Source: Cellvibrionales bacterium UBA4495
GTDB lineage: Bacteria; Pseudomonadota; Gammaproteobacteria; Pseudomonadales; Porticoccaceae
Length of the DNA: 17,533 bases
Assembly: GCA_002388905.1 (NCBI GenBank)
Contig: DGNJ01000045.1
Span: forward strand, 37,486-55,018
Direction of reading: 5' to 3'
Of the stretch, positions 14,012 through 17,533 are shown piece after piece; within the stretch, counting starts at the first letter, position 1; the number at the start of each line of letters is the position of its first letter. The notes below the pieces were generated by a model. The model had not been told where the DNA came from. It ran no database searches and saw nothing but the letters and a program-made list of their open reading frames with translations. A program made the position numbers and the translations under genes.

Positions 14012-15202
14012 TCAGTCGCGGGCGCCTTCCAGTAGTCCTTTCAGGTTGCTGTGCATAATCCGTTTCTTATCGTCTTCGGACAGCGAGGCGATATCATTGA
14101 CGAAATCCATGGGCTTTTTCAACCCTTCCGGGTGAGGCCAGTCGCTGCCGAACAGCACCCGGTCCGAACCGATCATTCCGGCGACTTTCTCGACGGGATC
14201 TTCGTAGAAAGGCGCAATAAAAACATGATCGCGGAAATTCTCGATTGGGTCTTTGGCAAAAGCCTGGGGCATCTTCGCATACGTGTGCTTGATCCGGTCG
14301 AGCAACGGCTCCAGCCAGGACGAACCGTTTTCCAGCACGGCGATGCGCACGTTCGGAAACCGGTCGAAAACGCCATGGCAAAGCAATGCCGCCAGGGTGT
14401 CGGAAATGGCCCGTCCCATCCAGTCCAGGATCTCGTTGAAGGGGTCTTTTTCGAAGGGACGGAATTCCCCCTTGCCGCCCTCGGTCCACCAGCGATAGAT
14501 ACGATCGTATCCGGAATCGGAAACGTGATGGGCGACAAAGATGCCGGAATCCTCCACTTTCTTCCAGAAGGGATCGAACTCCTTGAAGGCGTGGGAGCGA
14601 CTCCCCCGCAGCCCGGCCACCGGCGCGGGCCGGATCAGCACGGAACGGGCGCCGGCCTCGAGCAGAAAGTCCAGCTCCTTGCAGGCGCCCTCCACATCGG
14701 AGAGGTTAATCGCACCCACCGGGAACTGTCGGCCATTACTGAACCCGTATTCGTCCGCCACCCACTGATTGAGCGAGTGGAACAACGCCTGGATGGTTTC
14801 CGGCTTATGGGCCAGCCGCTCCTCGACCACCGACGCCAGGGTGGGCAGCAGTACCGCGGCATGAATGCCTTCCTGGTCCATCACTTTCAGGTGGGCGGGA
14901 CCGCTGTGGAACTCGGGACGCGACTTGACCGGTTTGCCGCCGTATTCACGCAGGGACAGGCCTTCCGGGTTCTGGCCGCGATACCAGCCTTCGTGGGCAC
15001 CAACATCGGCCACCACCTCGAAGGTGGGGTTGGGAATGTAGTCGGAAATGACGCCGCCCACTGCCAGCTTGGTGCGACCATTGACCTCCACGTACTGGAA
15101 GTCCCGCTTGAATTCCTTGGACAGATAGCGGAGAAAGGCTTCCGGAGGCTCGTAGTAATGCTCGTCCGCGTCGTAAATGGGATAGTCCGGGGCGGTATTC
15201 AT
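14012..15202 (-). CDS. Amidohydrolase-2 family metal-dependent hydrolase
   Basis: A 396-residue TIM-barrel protein of the amidohydrolase-2 (ACMSD/gamma-resorcylate decarboxylase-like) family. The first-strand metal motif is IYDADEHYYEP (Asp11, Asp13, His15). Further expected ligands are His225/His226 in FVAHHVSD and Asp354 in VLFGSDWPHPEG. Family members hydrolyse or decarboxylate, often opening or trimming carboxylated rings. The DADEH version is common in mycobacterial and marine gammaproteobacterial homologues of unknown reaction. ATG 15202 has AGGAG 10 bases upstream. It appears monocistronic: a weak promoter-like TTGACA lies ~135 bases upstream and a strong terminator follows. It could act on a ring-cleavage product in the same pathway, which is inference. 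Confidence 0.82.
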   Translation of the reverse strand: MNTAPDYPIYDADEHYYEPPEAFLRYLSKEFKRDFQYVEVNGRTKLAVGGVISDYIPNPTFEVVADVGAHEGWYRGQNPEGLSLREYGGKPVKSRPEFHSGPAHLKVMDQEGIHAAVLLPTLASVVEERLAHKPETIQALFHSLNQWVADEYGFSNGRQFPVGAINLSDVEGACKELDFLLEAGARSVLIRPAPVAGLRGSRSHAFKEFDPFWKKVEDSGIFVAHHVSDSGYDRIYRWWTEGGKGEFRPFEKDPFNEILDWMGRAISDTLAALLCHGVFDRFPNVRIAVLENGSSWLEPLLDRIKHTYAKMPQAFAKDPIENFRDHVFIAPFYEDPVEKVAGMIGSDRVLFGSDWPHPEGLKKPMDFVNDIASLSEDDKKRIMHSNLKGLLEGARD

Positions 15203-15309
15203 ATAACCAAAACTCCTGATTTCATTCGGTTTTCATAACCGAGTGGGCAAACTTGACCGCAACAAAGCACTAAATTCAAGAATTCCAACCCGGCGATCTC
15301 ACATCCAAC

Positions 15310-15339
15310 AAACTAACGAACTGTCAGCTATTTGTCAAG
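15310..15339 (-). promoter_or_regulatory. Candidate promoter and degenerate dyad before the amidohydrolase gene
   Basis: On the minus strand TTGACA (15338-15333, perfect) is followed by 17 bases and TAGTTT (15315-15310), a weak -10. The same stretch contains CTGTCAGCTATTTGTCAAG (15321-15339), with two TGTCA copies 11 bp apart and the GTCAGCTA core also present in the dyad at 4783-4802. The distance to ATG 15202 implies a leader of about 100 bases. Confidence 0.3.
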
Positions 15340-15381
15340 GCTCATAGGGTCGGGACCATGATGCGATGACCCGGGCCCGCC

Positions 15382-16179
15382 TCACCAGGCCGAGTGGTGG
15401 TCGCCGCCGTCCACGGGAATAAAATTGCCGGTAATAAACCCGGCAAGCTCCGAAGCCAGGAAGGTGACCAGCGCCGCCTCCTCCCGGGGCTGGCCCAGCC
15501 GACCCATGGGAATCGAGAAATTATCCTTCACCCAGGCATCCATGTCGTCAATGTTCATATCCCGGGCAAATTTTTCCACCGCCTCGGTGGCGATCCAGCC
15601 GGTACCGATGGTATTGACGGTAATCCCGTAGCGGCCCAGGTCGTTGGCCAGGCTTTTGTTGAGCACCACCGCCGGCGCCCGCGCAATGTTGTGCAGCAAA
15701 TGCTGTATATTCTTGGGCGGTTCCTTGGCGGCGCCCGAACCGATGCTGATAATCCGGCCCCAGTTGCGCTTCTTCATATCGGGAATCACTTCCCGGGCGA
15801 GATAGACGATGCTCATGGTGAAGGCGTTGAAGCCATCGAAATAGTCTGCGTCCGGCAGGGACTCGAAGTCGCTGTCGCCGTCCGCACCGCCTTCGCCGAT
15901 GTGGACATTGGTCACCACGATCTCCGGCGCGCCAAATGTTTCTCTGGCATAGGCAACGACACGGGCAACTTCGTTCTTATCGGTCATATCCGCGGCGACA
16001 CCGGCCACTGTTGCGCCGCTTTGCCTTATTGCTTCAACCGCTTTGTCGACGCTCGCCTGCCGGCGGCTCACCACCACCACCCGACAGCCCTCTTCCGCCA
16101 GCATTTCGGCCACGGCGCGGCCAATACCCCGGCTGCCGCCGGACACCAGCGCCACCCTGTCTTTAATACCCAGATCCAT
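15382..16179 (-). CDS. Atypical short-chain dehydrogenase with HNxxR in place of YxxxK
   Basis: A 265-residue SDR-fold protein. The cofactor loop is SGGSRGIG (13-20) and the closing ITGNFIPVDGG is typical. The usual NNAG reads TNVH (90-93). The catalytic Tyr-x-x-x-Lys position reads His163-Asn-Ile-Ala-Arg167, after an IGSGAAKEPPKNIQHLL segment two residues longer than normal. A known SDR subgroup has SNxxR or similar at this site (KQPxxxLxLSNxxR), so this is probably an established divergent clade rather than a damaged gene. Its chemistry may differ from alcohol/ketone redox. ATG 16179 has AAGG 7 bases upstream. It follows the APH-like kinase gene by 31 bases, so they are likely co-transcribed. 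Confidence 0.8.
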   Translation of the reverse strand: MDLGIKDRVALVSGGSRGIGRAVAEMLAEEGCRVVVVSRRQASVDKAVEAIRQSGATVAGVAADMTDKNEVARVVAYARETFGAPEIVVTNVHIGEGGADGDSDFESLPDADYFDGFNAFTMSIVYLAREVIPDMKKRNWGRIISIGSGAAKEPPKNIQHLLHNIARAPAVVLNKSLANDLGRYGITVNTIGTGWIATEAVEKFARDMNIDDMDAWVKDNFSIPMGRLGQPREEAALVTFLASELAGFITGNFIPVDGGDHHSAW

Positions 16180-16210
16180 TTCTCCACCTTCGGATTATCA
16201 CCAGTTGATT

Positions 16211-17305
16211 TCACAGTTCGGCGACAAGCGCCGCCGTACCGTGATCTTCGTAGGCCGCGGCCAGGCGCAGCAGGTTGACCGTATTGATTTCCCAGCCGTA
16301 ATTGACCACCGAGGTGGTCAGCCAGCCAATGTATACGCCCCAGATGAGTGTGCGGCCGTATTCCCGCCAGGCCGTGTCAAAATCGGGGGCATCGGGAACC
16401 CCGCACTCCGTCAGCCGCGCCAGATAGCGGCGCAGCAGCGCGGCTTCATGGCGGCGGCGCTGATCGATGGGGAGCGCGGTGGTAATCAGGTAATTCACAT
16501 CGTGCATACAATAGCCCCGCACCATCAGCTGCCAGTCCAGCAGGCCGGCACTGTCGTCGGGCAGCAGGTAGACATTGCCGATATGGCTGTCGCCGTGGAG
16601 CAATGTCTGGGGCAACGAAGCCTGGTGCCGCTGCACCGCCAGCATACCCGCCAGGAGACTGTCGCCGGTGGCGTCCAGCTTGGCCACCAGTTCCTTTTTG
16701 AACGGGTTGGTGTCGATCTCCTCCTGAATAACGTGGGGGACCTGCCGGGTCATGAAGTCGTTTAGCGTGCCGTGCACGTGGGTTTCGAGCCAGGACAGGT
16801 CTTCCCCGAAACGGGGCGTCTGCCAGTAGCGCCCATGCAGGCTGGCCAGGTTGTCCAGGGCACTTTCCACCGCCGACAGGGGCACGCTGCTCAGGGCGTT
16901 GGGAAAACGGACATCGCGGGCGGACAGGTCCTCCAGCAACAGGACAAAACGGTGACTGTCGTGATCATAGGACGCCGCCAGCGAAACCGGCGCTTCCACC
17001 GGCACTTCCCGGCGCAACTGGCGGTAAAAGTTCACTTCGTTCGCATACAGCGGCCAGGGTAATTGCTCCAGGTTGTAGGCCTGCTTGAGAATAACCCGGG
17101 TCGGCAGCCCGGGCGCCGTTCCCGGGCGGTAATCCAGCTCCAGCACCGCCCGCGCCGACGTGGAAACCATGCCGTCGCCGTACTGCATGGCCTTGACGAT
17201 GCGGACGTCGTCCACCACCGCGTCCGGGTATTGTTCCTGTATGAAGCCGGTAAGCAGGGCGGGGCTGAAATCCTCTATATTTTCCGGTATCCCTGGTGAA
17301 TTCAT
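16211..17305 (-). CDS. Aminoglycoside phosphotransferase (APH/choline kinase-like) family kinase
   Basis: A 364-residue protein with the APH/CHK kinase fold. Lys74 in VILKQ and Glu90 in NEVNFYRQL suit the ATP-site pair. LLHGDSHIGN (235-244, catalytic Asp239) is the Brenner motif, and LLDWQ (255-259, Asp257) is the metal-binding DFG equivalent. It should phosphorylate a small hydroxyl compound with ATP. In catabolic clusters such kinases are often found with SDRs and acyl-CoA enzymes (compare the APH domain of ACAD10), so drug resistance is not the likely role. ATG 17305 begins the conserved region; the ribosome site is weak (AAGAG 10 bases upstream), and a GTG at 17311 is possible. The frame continues upstream to 17431, but that part overlaps the previous SDR gene in another frame and is not coding. 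It sits between two SDR genes. Confidence 0.82.
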   Translation of the reverse strand: MNSPGIPENIEDFSPALLTGFIQEQYPDAVVDDVRIVKAMQYGDGMVSTSARAVLELDYRPGTAPGLPTRVILKQAYNLEQLPWPLYANEVNFYRQLRREVPVEAPVSLAASYDHDSHRFVLLLEDLSARDVRFPNALSSVPLSAVESALDNLASLHGRYWQTPRFGEDLSWLETHVHGTLNDFMTRQVPHVIQEEIDTNPFKKELVAKLDATGDSLLAGMLAVQRHQASLPQTLLHGDSHIGNVYLLPDDSAGLLDWQLMVRGYCMHDVNYLITTALPIDQRRRHEAALLRRYLARLTECGVPDAPDFDTAWREYGRTLIWGVYIGWLTTSVVNYGWEINTVNLLRLAAAYEDHGTAALVAEL

Positions 17306-17372
17306 GATCACGAAGCTCTTTTTATAGGAATGGTTTATTTTATAGAAATAGTTTGTCGCGGTTAGCCACGAC

Positions 17373-17533
17373 TCAGATGCCGCCCAGGGTTTTTTCCAGA
17401 TCCGGCATGGGCGCCATGCTGGACCCGCCATCCACCAGGAGCGAGCTGCCGGTCAGGTAGGCGGCCCGGTTGGAGGCAAAAAACAACACCGCATCCGCCA
17501 CTTCCTCCGGTTTGCCGGGCCTGGGGATGGGAT
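17373..17533 (-). CDS. Short-chain dehydrogenase, C-terminal end only (5' part outside window)
   Basis: Reading the minus strand from 17531 to TGA (17375-17373) gives about 52 residues ending in the usual SDR tail: IPRPGKPEEVADAVLFFASN, then AAYLTGSSLLVDGG, then a short extension ending LGGI. PEEVADAVLFFASxxAAYLTGSSLLVDGG is the family's closing helix and strand, so this is a confident SDR even though the cofactor and catalytic sites lie beyond the window. It is 67 bases upstream of the APH-like kinase start, in the same direction, and probably heads or belongs to the same operon. The coding frame differs from the open extension of the kinase frame through this stretch. Confidence 0.85.
   Translation of the reverse strand, partial: PIPRPGKPEEVADAVLFFASNRAAYLTGSSLLVDGGSSMAPMPDLEKTLGGI

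Noticed and set aside
12685..15238. Long plus-strand open frames (395-415 codons) opposite the P450 and amidohydrolase genes
   Set aside because: They mirror strongly supported minus-strand genes, have no recognisable domains and no ribosome sites. They result from GC-rich codon use on the opposite strand.
17319..17347. Two TATAAAA copies before the APH-like kinase as a promoter
   Set aside because: AT-rich with -10-like boxes but no acceptable -35 hexamer at 16-18 bp. The upstream SDR gene ends only 67 bases away in the same direction, so read-through is simpler.
17306..17431. N-terminal extension of the kinase frame by 42 residues
   Set aside because: It runs over the SDR 3' end in a different frame and has low-complexity, non-family sequence. 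Kinase homology begins at ATG 17305.
1..17533. CRISPR arrays, tRNA/rRNA genes, phage or integrase genes, full insertion sequences
   Set aside because: No regularly spaced repeats, no cloverleaf or rRNA-like stretches, and no transposase or integrase frames were seen. The only mobile signature is the short element at 4425-4555.

Overview
The window looks like chromosomal DNA of a proteobacterium, most likely a marine-type gammaproteobacterium. This is inferred from GC-rich coding sequence, Shine-Dalgarno starts, an OruR/ArgR-type AraC regulator, and a pathway inventory (CYP101-like P450, MaoC and crotonase proteins, many SDRs, amidohydrolase-2, DapB-like reductase, SnoaL proteins) familiar from degraders of terpenoids, steroids and other bulky hydrophobic compounds. 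No species can be named from the sequence. Almost every gene is on the minus strand; only a truncated hot-dog thioesterase at the left edge and the AraC gene are on the plus strand.

Layout, in order of minus-strand transcription. (1) At the right edge is the 3' end of an SDR, followed by an APH-like kinase and an atypical SDR without the Tyr/Lys catalytic pair (17533 to 15382). (2) A single amidohydrolase-2 gene (15202 to 14012) ends at a strong rho-independent terminator (13954-13981). (3) A five-gene operon follows: CYP101-like P450, SDR, VOC protein, membrane PQQ dehydrogenase and Zn-alcohol dehydrogenase (13872 to 7967). Its genes are closely spaced and the VOC and PQQ genes overlap by ATGA. 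(4) A two-gene operon has a good sigma70-type promoter and encodes a crotonase and a double hot-dog MaoC protein, both lacking canonical catalytic residues (7718 to 6029). (5) The AraC-type regulator (4882-5880, plus) is divergent from an SDR, DapB-like reductase, tandem SnoaL and Zn-alcohol dehydrogenase operon (4404 to 461).

The 477-base gap between the AraC gene and operon 5 is the richest non-coding stretch. It holds a 131-bp MITE-like element with near-perfect terminal inverted repeats, a 21-bp-spaced direct repeat next to a TATACT -10 box (a plausible AraC-type activation site), and a dyad motif that recurs before the crotonase operon and, in degenerate form, before two other genes.

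Taken together, the genes suggest stepwise oxidation of a cyclic or terpenoid-like substrate. The P450 would hydroxylate it, several SDR, MDR and PQQ enzymes would oxidise the alcohol, and CoA-dependent and hydrolytic steps would follow. The substrate, the P450 redox partners and the CoA ligase are not visible here, so the pathway is a hypothesis.
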